A stretch of DNA of 64,000 bases from Parasedimentitalea maritima (GTDB lineage Bacteria; Pseudomonadota; Alphaproteobacteria; Rhodobacterales; Rhodobacteraceae). This document shows, in pieces, positions 17,635 through 26,209 of the stretch. A model generated the notes under the pieces. That model was not told where the DNA came from and made no database searches. It saw only the letters and a program-made list of their open reading frames with translations. Made by a program: the position numbers and the translations under genes. The stretch's first letter is position 1; the number at the start of each line of letters is the position of its first letter. The stretch lies in the NCBI RefSeq assembly GCF_005771405.1, contig NZ_VAUA01000005.1:186001-250000 (forward strand), read 5' to 3'.

Positions 17635-18066
17635 ATGACCAATACCGAGCTGTTACAATATTGGTTCGACGAAGTTTGGTCTAATGGGAACCTGAACGTA
17701 ATTGACCGAATGTACGGCCCCGACACCTATTCTACTGGTGTGATTTCCGGCACCTCACTGCAACGAGAAGACATCCGCGAGTTGGTGACTGCAATCCGCG
17801 AACTGCTTAAAGACATCAAAGTGTCCTTCAGTCACGTCATGGAACAAGAGGACTGGTTAGTTGTACGCACAGAAATCGACGCCAAGCGTTCGGACAATGA
17901 AGCGGAAATACAGATGACTGGCCAAATGTTTATTCGGTTTGAAAATCAAATCATTGTGGAATCTCATAGTCACTTCAATTACATGGCTCTATTTGAACAA
18001 TTGGGTCAGATACCGTCTGAGGCGGTTCCTATCTTACTGACTGGCCAAGCGATGCAGTGGAAATAG
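17635..18066 (+). CDS. NTF2-like/SnoaL-type small protein
   Basis: The 143-residue protein looks like an NTF2-fold, SnoaL-like domain: an N-terminal helix with ELLQYWFDEVWSNGNLNVID, then the dIRELVTAIRELLKDIKVSF segment, and a beta-rich second half. Members of this fold act as isomerases, cyclases or ligand-binding proteins, and the sequence does not say which. The ATG at 17635 follows CGGGAG. It sits between ssrA and the chromate genes with 125 bp to the next start, and is probably its own unit. Confidence 0.75.
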   Translation: MTNTELLQYWFDEVWSNGNLNVIDRMYGPDTYSTGVISGTSLQREDIRELVTAIRELLKDIKVSFSHVMEQEDWLVVRTEIDAKRSDNEAEIQMTGQMFIRFENQIIVESHSHFNYMALFEQLGQIPSEAVPILLTGQAMQWK

Positions 18067-18190
18067 CGCCGTCCTCTTGACAGCAGCCCTTGCAGCGTTA
18101 TTGCATGGAACCATGGGGTCACTGCGACCACCCCGTGAGGCCTAGGCCTAAGGTTCGCATCCAACACTCCGGTTACGGAAAGGATGCCCA

Positions 18191-19000
18191 ATGGCTGCTG
18201 CATATTCTGAAATATCCCCCAACCAACTGATGCGCCTGATTGGCACACCAGATTGCCCGCAAATTATTGACGTCATCACCGATGAGGATTTTGCACTCGA
18301 CCCTAGGCTTGTTCCCACTGCTCGACGCGTTTCCCACGCACAGATACATGAGCTCGTACCCGAGCTGAAAGAAAAGCGCGTTGTGGTTATTTGCCAAAAA
18401 GGGAAGAAACTTTCGCACGGGGCAGCTGCGTTGTTGCGCACGCATAACATCGCCGCTGAAGTCCTGGCTGGTGGTAATTTTGCTTGGCGTTCTGCTGGGT
18501 TACCGCTGGTTCCTGTTGCAGCCATTCCGGAGCCCATCGTTGGCAGCTGCTGGGTTACACGACACCGCCCCAAAATAGATCGCATTGCCTGTCCCTGGCT
18601 AATTCGCCGCTTTGTCGATCCTGCTGCTCAATTCCTGTTCGTCCCTCCTGCTGAGGTGACTGCAGTGGCCAACCTGTTCGATGCCACACCATTTGACATA
18701 GAAAATACCTTTTGGTCTCATCGGGGCCCCTTGTGTAGTTTTGACGTCATGGTTGAAGAATTCAAACTGGCAACCCCAGCCATGACACGGCTTGCCACTG
18801 TTATACGGGCTGCAGACACCAACGCCCCCGATCTAGCGCCTCAAGCAGCTGGACTTCTTGCTTTCTCGGTTGGCTTGTCTCGACAATATAAGAATGACAT
18901 CGACCAACTGGAAGCCGCGATGCCATTGTATGATGCGCTGTATCGTTGGGCGCGCGATGGATACGATGAAAGCCATGACTGGCCGGCGGTGACCCAATGA
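18191..19000 (+). CDS. chrB: Rhodanese-ChrB fusion, chromate resistance protein
   Basis: The 269-residue protein joins two domains. Residues 5-105 form a rhodanese-like domain with Cys68 in VVVICQKGKKLSHG at the active-site position. Residues 120-260 match the ChrB C-terminal domain, beginning WVTRHRPKIDRIACPWLIRR. ChrB proteins accompany chromate transporters and have been described as chromate-responsive regulators or as enzymes, while the rhodanese part suggests thiol or sulfur chemistry in chromate reduction. No helix-turn-helix is visible, so a DNA-binding role is doubtful for this version. The stop overlaps the chrA start by 4 bp, showing tight coupling with the exporter. Confidence 0.85.
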   Translation: MAAAYSEISPNQLMRLIGTPDCPQIIDVITDEDFALDPRLVPTARRVSHAQIHELVPELKEKRVVVICQKGKKLSHGAAALLRTHNIAAEVLAGGNFAWRSAGLPLVPVAAIPEPIVGSCWVTRHRPKIDRIACPWLIRRFVDPAAQFLFVPPAEVTAVANLFDATPFDIENTFWSHRGPLCSFDVMVEEFKLATPAMTRLATVIRAADTNAPDLAPQAAGLLAFSVGLSRQYKNDIDQLEAAMPLYDALYRWARDGYDESHDWPAVTQ

Positions 19001-20265
19001 CGTCGCCATCATGGCGCGCCATGACACGGGTGTTTGGACGCATCGGTTTGCTTAGCTTTGGTGGGCCGGCAGCACAAATTGCGGTCATGCACAGGGAGCT
19101 GGTAGAAGAGCGTCCCTGGCTGAGCGAACAAGCGTTTCTACGCGCCCTCTCCTTTTGCATGTTGCTGCCTGGACCCGAGGCAATGCAGTTGGCAACCTAT
19201 GCGGGCTGGCGCCTTCGAGGTGTACCTGGCGGACTGTTGGCCGGGCTGCTGTTTGTGATACCGGGAGCCTTGATTATCGGTATTCTGGTTGGCCTCTATG
19301 CAACCTACGGTACGCTGGATTTGGTGCAGGCTGGATTCCTTGGGATCAAATCCTCTGTCATCGTCATCGTCTTGTTGGCCCTGCGCAAGCTGGCAAACAA
19401 GGCCTTGCACGGATCCAGCGCATGGGTGCTGGCGGGAATAGGTTTCGTCGGAATATTTGCACTCAATCTCCCATTTCCTCTGATAGTCTTGGGCGCAGGG
19501 CTGTATGGCCTGCTCCTCGGCAATAAGGACGTCGTAAGTGACATTGAACCGCAGGGATTGAACCCTTGTAGCGCTGGGCGTCAGCTATTGATCTGGGGGG
19601 GGCTCTGGCTCCTTCCTTTGATCGCTCTCAGCCTATCTGGTGCTAGTTTTCTGGCCTCTATCGGCTGGTTTTTTGCCAAACTGGCAGTGGTCACATTTGG
19701 CGGTGCCTATGCCGTTCTGGCGTATATGAGCCAGACAGTTGTCGAACAGTATTCCTGGATTTCAACGGGGCAAATGATTGACGCGCTTGGCCTTGCCGAA
19801 ACCACCCCGGGGCCACTCATACTAGTCACTCAGTTTGTTGCTATGTTGGCCGGCCTAGAGGCACATAGCCCCTGGATGGGCCTTGCAGCGGGGTTGGTTG
19901 CGCTTTGGGCTACTTTTATGCCCTGCTTTTTGTGGATCTTTCTGACCGCTCCCTACGTTGAGCAAATATCTTCGCACCCAAGGCTTGGGGCAGCGCTTAA
20001 AGCAATTACAGCGAGTGTGGTCGGCGTAATTCTAAATCTGTCAGTCTGGTTTGCCCTGCATGTCTTGTTTGCCGAAGTTGAGAACCGCAACTACGGCGTG
20101 TTTTCACTACCAGTGCCAACATTGGGTAGCCTAGACCCGATAGCACTCGGCCTCATTGTATTGGCCGCTCTCCTCACCTTTGCTACCCGGGGCAGCATGC
20201 TCCTGACACTGTTTTTGATGGCATTGGCCGGTATCTCTGCATCCCTGTTGCCGTTCGCCATTTAA
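18997..20265 (+). CDS. chrA: Chromate efflux transporter ChrA
   Basis: This 422-residue inner-membrane protein belongs to the CHR family and has the two-domain (long) architecture. The first half has the hallmark FGRIGLLSFGGPAAQIAVMH and the second half repeats it as AKLAVVTFGGAYAVLAYMSQ, with LAETTPGPLILVTQFVAML after it. Both halves have about five or six hydrophobic segments. ChrA exports chromate, and sulfate can compete for it. The ATG overlaps the end of the rhodanese-ChrB gene in an ATGA, so export is coupled to the sulfurtransferase-like protein. Confidence 0.93.
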   Translation: MTSPSWRAMTRVFGRIGLLSFGGPAAQIAVMHRELVEERPWLSEQAFLRALSFCMLLPGPEAMQLATYAGWRLRGVPGGLLAGLLFVIPGALIIGILVGLYATYGTLDLVQAGFLGIKSSVIVIVLLALRKLANKALHGSSAWVLAGIGFVGIFALNLPFPLIVLGAGLYGLLLGNKDVVSDIEPQGLNPCSAGRQLLIWGGLWLLPLIALSLSGASFLASIGWFFAKLAVVTFGGAYAVLAYMSQTVVEQYSWISTGQMIDALGLAETTPGPLILVTQFVAMLAGLEAHSPWMGLAAGLVALWATFMPCFLWIFLTAPYVEQISSHPRLGAALKAITASVVGVILNLSVWFALHVLFAEVENRNYGVFSLPVPTLGSLDPIALGLIVLAALLTFATRGSMLLTLFLMALAGISASLLPFAI

Positions 20266-20387
20266 ACAAGCAGTCGACATGCCCCTTAATACTTAAGCCC
20301 TAGGGATAATCACAAAAACTGTGACCATCCTCTTTTGTTTCTGTTCGAATCCCCTATGATTAAGACATGGGTTAAAGGGGTTACGAT

Positions 20388-20858
20388 ATGTCCCGCGATA
20401 TCGACTATGGAAATCTTATGCATACAGCAATGCGCGGTCTTATCCGGACCGTGCTTCTGGACATTGCTGACAATGGACTTCCGGGGAACCATCATTTTTT
20501 CATCACGTTTGACACCGGACATCCAGATGCGGAACTTGCGGACTGGCTGTCCGACCGCTATCCGGGCGAGATGACCGTGGTGATGCAGCATTGGTTTGAC
20601 AACCTCGATGTTGGCGAAGATGGCTTTGCCATAACCCTTAACTTCGGCGACGCTCCTGAACCGCTCTATATTCCCTACGATGCGATCAAAACCTTTGTCG
20701 ATCCGTCGGTGGAGTTTGGCCTGCGCTTTGAAAGCCCTGATGACGAGCCCAAGGGTGATGCATCTGTGCCGGCGCCCGTTGAAGAACTTATCAACACGCC
20801 TCAGGAAGAGCAGAAAACTGATGCGGATATCGTATCATTGGACAGCTTTAGAAAATAG
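20388..20858 (+). CDS. sspB: SspB family ClpXP adaptor
   Basis: The 156-residue protein is an SspB homologue of the alphaproteobacterial type. SspB binds the ssrA degradation tag and hands tagged proteins to ClpXP at the cytosolic protease. The fold is seen in LPGNHHFFITFDTGHPDAEL and DGFAITLNFGDAPEPLYIPY. The C-terminal tail is acidic and flexible and ends ADIVSLDSFRK, equivalent to the ClpX-binding tail. The ATG at 20388 starts the conserved region MSRDIDYGNLMHTAMRGLIR. It is 3 kb from the ssrA gene, its functional partner. Confidence 0.92.
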   Translation: MSRDIDYGNLMHTAMRGLIRTVLLDIADNGLPGNHHFFITFDTGHPDAELADWLSDRYPGEMTVVMQHWFDNLDVGEDGFAITLNFGDAPEPLYIPYDAIKTFVDPSVEFGLRFESPDDEPKGDASVPAPVEELINTPQEEQKTDADIVSLDSFRK

Positions 20859-20909
20859 AAACTCGGCCCAGACCCAAAGCCGAATTCACCCTGTCCTTCC
20901 CTTTCGCTG

Positions 20910-21485
20910 TTAGTATTGACTTGTGCGCGACAGGAATGTGGAAATAAATCTTGTTGGAATGCCGTTGCGGTGAGAATTGAAATCTAACTGCAATCCTCCT
21001 TCAGCCAGAGTGCGATCATATTGCTGCATCTCGTAGTCTCCGTTTGGAGCTACAAACATGGAAAACACAGTCAGCGTATCGCCCGTAATTCGGCTCCAGA
21101 CATAGGGCTCCCCCTTCATAGGATCCAACTGCTCGGTGTGACCAAATACATTGCGTTTCATAGCCGCAGCATACACTCCATCGCGATCTGTCGGTTGAAA
21201 CTCGATTTCATAGGACTTGGTTTTACGCCGACCATCTTCCTTTTCAGTCGTCGAGGTCCATAACACAGCATAGCCGTTACCAGTTTCCTTGATCACTACG
21301 CTCATATCCCGGTTTGCAGTGTCACCGGCTCTCGTTTCAACTTCGGCACGACCATAATATTCCCCGACGAAACGTGAAATATCTGCGATTGCAGATTGGC
21401 CGGACAGAACCACAGCCATCGTAAAAACCGACAAAAACCTCAGGACAGAGTTCAAAACCATTTGCGAGACGAACGAATTGGCCAC
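20910..21485 (-). CDS. Secreted hypothetical protein
   Basis: This 191-residue protein starts from GTG at 21485, where a near-perfect AAGGAGG ribosome binding site sits five bases upstream. A signal peptide occupies residues 1-35 with probable cleavage after SAIA. The mature part is a compact, mostly beta region with DISRFVGEYYGRAEVETRAG at its start. No named family is recognised. It faces fumC divergently across 200 bp, and its stop is 51 bp from the sspB stop. Confidence 0.75.
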   Translation of the reverse strand: MANSFVSQMVLNSVLRFLSVFTMAVVLSGQSAIADISRFVGEYYGRAEVETRAGDTANRDMSVVIKETGNGYAVLWTSTTEKEDGRRKTKSYEIEFQPTDRDGVYAAAMKRNVFGHTEQLDPMKGEPYVWSRITGDTLTVFSMFVAPNGDYEMQQYDRTLAEGGLQLDFNSHRNGIPTRFISTFLSRTSQY

Positions 21486-21625
21486 GTGACCTCCTTGGGA
21501 GTTTCAAAATACAGTTGCACCTACTGTAATCATATCCCGCAAACAGACAATGCGTAGTCGAAAAATGACACCGCTCGCCCTATACCTATCGACCGGATCC
21601 TCTATGCTGCGCGAAACTGGCCAAT

Positions 21626-21644
21626 TGCACCCGTCACGGGTGCA
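21626..21644 (+). other. Hairpin in the fumC leader
   Basis: TGCACCCG and CGGGTGCA flank a three-base loop, 41 bp upstream of the fumC start and after the divergent gene. The perfect 8-bp stem could be an operator palindrome or a leader hairpin; nothing identifies a protein. Confidence 0.4.
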
Positions 21645-21685
21645 GGTTAAACGGCATACAACAGCATACCAGACGGAGACAACGG

Positions 21686-23080
21686 ATGTCCGAGACCCGC
21701 ACCGAAACAGATAGCTTTGGCCCGCTAGAGGTCCCCGCAGATAAGTACTGGGGCGCCCAGACTCAGCGCTCTATCATGAACTTCCCGATTGGCTGGGAAA
21801 AGCAACCCGTTGCAATCGTACGCGCATTGGGTGTGATTAAGAAGGCCTGTGCCATGGCCAACAAAGAGTCCGGCAAAATGGAAGCCAAGATCGCGGATGC
21901 GGTGATTCAGGCGGCTGGTGAAGTTATTGATGGCAAGTTTGACGACAACTTCCCGCTGGTAGTATGGCAGACGGGTTCAGGCACCCAGTCGAACATGAAC
22001 TCAAACGAGGTGATTGCAAATCGTGCAATCGAAATTCTGGGCGGCGTGATCGGCACCAAAGATCCTGTTCACCCGAATGACCATTGTAACATGGGTCAGT
22101 CCTCGAACGATACATTCCCCACTGCTATGCACATCGCAGCTGCAATGACCGTACGTGACTTGTTGCTGCCTGGCCTGAATAAACTTCTGACAGCGCTGGA
22201 AGCCAAGTCGGATGAGTTCAAGGACATCATCAAGATCGGCCGCACCCACACTCAAGACGCTACCCCGCTGACGCTGGGCCAAGAATTTGGTGGTTACGCT
22301 CATCAGATCCGTATGGGCATCCAGCGCATCGAAGCTGCCCTGCCCGGCATCTACGAGCTGGCCCAAGGTGGCACCGCTGTCGGCACAGGTCTAAATACAC
22401 AGCACGGATGGAGCGAAAAAGTCGCAGCCAACATGGCCGACATTACCAACCTGCCTTTTGTCACAGCTCCAAACAAGTTCGAAGCACTGGCTGCCCATGA
22501 CGCCATGGTCTTTATGTCAGGTGCCTTGGCCACCGTTGCCGGTTCCATGTACAAAATCGCCAACGACATCCGCTTCTTAGGCTCGGGTCCACGTTCCGGT
22601 CTGGGAGAGCTGATCCTGCCAGAAAACGAACCGGGGTCGTCGATCATGCCGGGCAAGGTCAACCCAACGCAAGCCGAAGCAATGACACAGGTCGCGGCGC
22701 ACGTAATGGGCAACAACGCCGCAATGACCTTTGCCGGCTCGCAGGGTCATTTTGAACTGAACGTCTATAACCCGATGATGTCTTATAACCTGCTACAATC
22801 CATGCAGCTGTTGGGCGACGTCGCAGACAGCTTTACCGAGCGTATGCTGAACGGCATTCAGGCCAACGAACCACGCATCGATAAACTGATGAAGGAATCG
22901 CTGATGCTGGTTACAGCGTTGGCTCCGACCATCGGCTATGACAACGCGACCAAGGTCGCCAAAACAGCTCACAAGAACGGTACGACCCTTAAGGAAGAGG
23001 CTATCGCTCTCGGCTTTGTTGACGAAGCGACCTTTGACGCTGTTGTCCGCCCCGAGCAGATGGTTGGACCCAAAGACTGA
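21686..23080 (+). CDS. fumC: Class II fumarate hydratase
   Basis: The 464-residue protein is an iron-independent fumarase that interconverts fumarate and malate in the TCA cycle. Conserved blocks are all present: the N-terminal [17 protein letters not shown] and [13 protein letters not shown] segments, and the superfamily signature [13 protein letters not shown] near residue 318. Length is normal for the family. The ATG follows GGAGACAACGG. Its stop overlaps by one base the start of a DUF4169 gene, which in turn overlaps an RHH gene, so fumC leads a three-gene operon. Confidence 0.97.
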   Translation: MSETRTETDSFGPLEVPADKYWGAQTQRSIMNFPIGWEKQPVAIVRALGVIKKACAMANKESGKMEAKIADAVIQAAGEVIDGKFDDNFPLVVWQTGSGTQSNMNSNEVIANRAIEILGGVIGTKDPVHPNDHCNMGQSSNDTFPTAMHIAAAMTVRDLLLPGLNKLLTALEAKSDEFKDIIKIGRTHTQDATPLTLGQEFGGYAHQIRMGIQRIEAALPGIYELAQGGTAVGTGLNTQHGWSEKVAANMADITNLPFVTAPNKFEALAAHDAMVFMSGALATVAGSMYKIANDIRFLGSGPRSGLGELILPENEPGSSIMPGKVNPTQAEAMTQVAAHVMGNNAAMTFAGSQGHFELNVYNPMMSYNLLQSMQLLGDVADSFTERMLNGIQANEPRIDKLMKESLMLVTALAPTIGYDNATKVAKTAHKNGTTLKEEAIALGFVDEATFDAVVRPEQMVGPKD

Positions 23081-23256
23081 TGGCTGAACCGGTAAATCTC
23101 AACCGGTTCAAGAAACAAAAAGCGCGGGCTGAGAAAAAGGTCCGCGCTGACCAAAATGCGATCAAACATGGGCGGAGCAAGCAGGAAAAACTGCTGGACG
23201 ATACGACAGCAAACAAAGCTAGGCGCAAACTTGACGGCCACAAGATCGAAGAATGA
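23080..23256 (+). CDS. DUF4169 family small basic protein
   Basis: This 58-residue protein begins [20 protein letters not shown] and is very rich in lysine and arginine, with likely continuous helix. It matches the DUF4169 family found after fumC in Rhodobacterales; the function is unknown. The ATG shares one base with the fumC stop (TGATG) and its own stop is in an ATGA overlap with the next gene. The charge suggests nucleic-acid or ribosome contact, but this is a guess. Confidence 0.85.
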   Translation: MAEPVNLNRFKKQKARAEKKVRADQNAIKHGRSKQEKLLDDTTANKARRKLDGHKIEE

Positions 23257-23474
23257 GCAATCGCCCCAAGAAACACTCGCTCACACTGCGCGGTCATAGA
23301 ACATCGGTATCGCTGGAGGATGAGTTCTGGCAGGCCTTTCGCAAGATAGCGGAAGATGAAAACCGCCCAATCAACGTCTTAGCTGCAGAAATCGACGAAG
23401 CCCGAGGCACCGACTGTGGTCTAGCCTCCGCGATCAGGTTGTTCGTTCTAAGACGGCTCACCAGAAATAACTGA
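23253..23474 (+). CDS. Ribbon-helix-helix domain protein
   Basis: The 73-residue protein carries a ribbon-helix-helix fold: a strand with KHSLTLRGHRTSVSLEDEFW, then two helices ending LASAIRLFVLRRL. Such proteins bind DNA as dimers, often as antitoxins or local repressors. The start overlaps the previous stop (ATGA). Here no toxin partner is present; the neighbours are DUF4169 and a convergent P450 gene. A regulatory role toward the fumC operon is possible, but not shown. Confidence 0.82.
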   Translation: MSNRPKKHSLTLRGHRTSVSLEDEFWQAFRKIAEDENRPINVLAAEIDEARGTDCGLASAIRLFVLRRLTRNN

Positions 23475-23503
23475 CAAGGTACGCCCGAATATATTTGCGA
23501 CGT

Positions 23504-24853
23504 CTATCGTTTTGACAGCTTCAACCAGATCCCATCCGCTGATCGGACGGTCAAATGCGCGACAGGAACAGGCTCGCGCCCTTCGACTAGCTCAAAACGA
23601 TACTGGCGCATCAACATCGATAGTATCAACGGCCCCTCGACCATCGCAAATCCTGCACCAGTACAAACACGCGCACCTGCGGAAAATGGGATAAAGGCAT
23701 CGCGTTGACATTGCTTTCCATTTTCGGTTCCCCATCTTTCAGGGTCAAACCCATCCGGATTGTCCCATAACCGGTCATGTCTATGCAGATGCCACGGGCT
23801 AACCACCACCTGCGATCCCACCGGCACCTCTCGGTCTCGAAACTGTTCTGGACAAGTCGCCTGCCGCACCATCATCGGCACCGGAGGGTAAAGCCGAAGT
23901 GCTTCGCGAAAGACATCGCGGCTAAGACGCAGCTTTGACATAACCGAGAAAGACTGCTCGTCCAAAGCCTCAGCCTCAACCGCCAACTTGTCCTGCCATT
24001 CCGGGTAGAGGGCCATCAGATATAGAGTCCAAGCCAATGCAGATGCACTGGTTTCATGACCCGCCAAGAAGAAAATCGCAACTTGATCAACCATCTCTTC
24101 GGTATCAAAGCGTTCACCGCTTTGAGGGTCGGATGTTGTCATAATTTTGGTCGCCAAGTCATCCGGTGCTGTACCATTGCGAATGGCTTGCATCCGTTCT
24201 GTCGTCAGTTGGGTGATCAACCACCTGATCTTAGCAGCATCGCGTTTTGTAGTGCGTTTAAAAAATCTTGGCATCCAACGCGGCATCGGCACAAAAGCAG
24301 CGAGGTTTAAAATTGGCTGACTGCGCTGATAATCGCGAAAGCGGTTAAAGACCTGCGCAGCCACTTTGTTTTCAATCGGAATTGAAAATAGGGTACGAAA
24401 AATCACGTCAGCCGCAACATGGCTGGTCACCGCTTCGATTTCGACTGGTTCACCCAACTGGCTTTGCAATCTGGATACAGCGGCTTCAGAGGCTTCTCGC
24501 ATTGCAGGAAAGGTATCTTTCAGGCGCCCTCCTTCAAAAGCAGGATCAATAATCCGTCGCTGTCGTTTCCATGTTTCCCCATTGGTCAAGAACACTGAGT
24601 TTCCAAGGAGAGGTCGCAATCCTTCTGCGATGCGGTTGGACTTTGGAAAATCATCAGGACGCGCCTTCAGCACCTCTTTGACTAGCTCGGGCTGGTTGAT
24701 CATGAATGATCGAAAGAACGGCGTCCGAAATTCGGCCATCCAAGCGTGATACAGCTTAGCAGGTTGCGCCGACAGAATATCCTGCCGAAACAAACGCAGA
24801 TAGCGCAAAAGCGATACTTTTTCAGGCCTTGCAGGGGGTTTTGGCGGCGTCAA
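23504..24853 (-). CDS. Cytochrome P450 monooxygenase
   Basis: This is a 449-residue P450. The heme-binding loop is PFSAGARVCTGAGFAM with the ligand Cys397, the I-helix oxygen-binding motif is FLAGHETSASALAW, and the ExxR pair lies in FREALRLYPPVP. No N-terminal anchor is obvious, so it may be soluble or loosely membrane-associated and needs separate electron donors, which are not in the window. The overlap of 4 bp with the upstream alpha/beta-hydrolase gene implies that they act together, perhaps on a lipid or ester. The substrate is unknown. Confidence 0.93.
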   Translation of the reverse strand: MTPPKPPARPEKVSLLRYLRLFRQDILSAQPAKLYHAWMAEFRTPFFRSFMINQPELVKEVLKARPDDFPKSNRIAEGLRPLLGNSVFLTNGETWKRQRRIIDPAFEGGRLKDTFPAMREASEAAVSRLQSQLGEPVEIEAVTSHVAADVIFRTLFSIPIENKVAAQVFNRFRDYQRSQPILNLAAFVPMPRWMPRFFKRTTKRDAAKIRWLITQLTTERMQAIRNGTAPDDLATKIMTTSDPQSGERFDTEEMVDQVAIFFLAGHETSASALAWTLYLMALYPEWQDKLAVEAEALDEQSFSVMSKLRLSRDVFREALRLYPPVPMMVRQATCPEQFRDREVPVGSQVVVSPWHLHRHDRLWDNPDGFDPERWGTENGKQCQRDAFIPFSAGARVCTGAGFAMVEGPLILSMLMRQYRFELVEGREPVPVAHLTVRSADGIWLKLSKR

Positions 24854-26115
24854 ACAGGCACCTCAGAGGTGAATTTGGATACAGCAACATCAATTCGAGA
24901 TTGGGATGGTTTCCTGTCTTTGTAGCGCTCTTTCAGTGTCATTGGGCCAGCAGTGATGCGAAAGTAGTCATAGTCGCCAGGTTGGTCAAAAGCGCAGAGG
25001 TACTGAAAATGCAGCCGGAAAAAACGCCAGCGCAACTGGGCCCACCGCTCTGCACTGAGCGTTTGGGTGAAGGCGGCTGAGAACACCAAAGGCCATCGCT
25101 TGTCCTGAGGGGCGACGCCGCTCACACTCACCGGATCACAGAGCGCAAACGCGCAACCATCACCAGGGGCAGTCACGTCAACCCAGACCAACTCTTCGCG
25201 CTGCGACAGGAAACGTAGATCGGCGCGCAAACGATAGGCATCGGGCAAGAAGGACACCATTGGAACCACTTGCCCCAGACTTAGAAAACTCAATTGAGGA
25301 TGCTGCGCTGGCAGGCCTTGACGGATCAAATCCGAGAGAACCGATACTGCAACATGTGCGCCCGAAGAATGCCCGACCACCAGGACCTCATCCAGACTGT
25401 CATCTTTCATGGCAGAGGCAATCATCGCGGTAAACTCAGCCATCCGAGCTTCAAGCTCTGGAGAGTTTGCCCCTCTGGATGCGGCAGAATAAGCGTAGTC
25501 GTGCATCAGGTAATAGGCAAAAAACTTACCGTCCATCCTCTTGAACCAGCGTAAAAGTGCAACCCCAGCACCCGCACCCAGAACCAAGCCTGCCAGCTGA
25601 ACGAGGGATCCTGTCAACGATGCAAGCCCTGCAATATGGATCACTGCTCGCGCCAGCCCCCACACAAGAAGCATGGCGAGCAATGCTTGGACGAGTAACA
25701 TTCCAACCGGATAAAGCGCGGCAATTACCGGGCCCTTGCGAAGCCGCATGAGACGGCGCAGAGTTCCTGTTGCAATATATGTCCACGCGGTCTGAGCAAG
25801 CTGTAGATACGTAGCCGGGATTGAGCTCTCCATGCTGTCGCGGACAATATCAGACCAGACCAGGACCTCGACATCACTGACAACCTCAGCACCTTCGATT
25901 TCCGCCTGCACATGCCAACCATAAGGACCTGCCTTGGCCTTTTTGGCCGTTAAGCCGATTTGGTACCCGGAAATATCAGCCTGAGCGACACTTTCCTTCC
26001 GATATAACTCTCGATAACGACGTGGATGTATTGGGTCATAACCCGGGATATAGAAAACCCGCCGCCGGTTCACCCGGCGATGTACAGATTTTGTCTCTGC
26101 CCGATCCAAATTCAT
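24850..26115 (-). CDS. Membrane-anchored alpha/beta-hydrolase-like protein of unknown function
   Basis: The 421-residue protein starts with a basic region RRVNRRRVFYIPGYDP, followed at residues 133-190 by two strong hydrophobic segments separated by a short loop. The C-terminal half contains LDEVLVVGHSSGAHVAVSVL, in which GHSSG has the GxSxG nucleophile-elbow pattern of alpha/beta-hydrolases, with histidine candidates further on. So it is probably an inner-membrane-attached esterase or lipase-like enzyme. It is the first gene of a two-gene unit with the P450. A named family is not recognised. The upstream terminator at 26183 isolates it from ccdA. Confidence 0.75.
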   Translation of the reverse strand: MNLDRAETKSVHRRVNRRRVFYIPGYDPIHPRRYRELYRKESVAQADISGYQIGLTAKKAKAGPYGWHVQAEIEGAEVVSDVEVLVWSDIVRDSMESSIPATYLQLAQTAWTYIATGTLRRLMRLRKGPVIAALYPVGMLLVQALLAMLLVWGLARAVIHIAGLASLTGSLVQLAGLVLGAGAGVALLRWFKRMDGKFFAYYLMHDYAYSAASRGANSPELEARMAEFTAMIASAMKDDSLDEVLVVGHSSGAHVAVSVLSDLIRQGLPAQHPQLSFLSLGQVVPMVSFLPDAYRLRADLRFLSQREELVWVDVTAPGDGCAFALCDPVSVSGVAPQDKRWPLVFSAAFTQTLSAERWAQLRWRFFRLHFQYLCAFDQPGDYDYFRITAGPMTLKERYKDRKPSQSRIDVAVSKFTSEVPV

Positions 26116-26182
26116 TTCACCCTCATTTTCTACCCGCAGGCTAGCGGGTCAATCGGGCAAGAGTAAGACCTGACAGGCAACG

Positions 26183-26209
26183 AAAAGGGGCCAAGTAGGC
26201 CCCTTTTTT
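26183..26209 (-). terminator. Intrinsic terminator after ccdA (bidirectional form)
   Basis: GGGGCC at 26187-26192 and GGCCCC at 26198-26203 surround a five-base loop, with AAAA on one side and TTTTTT on the other. It lies directly after the ccdA stop on the minus strand. Confidence 0.85.
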
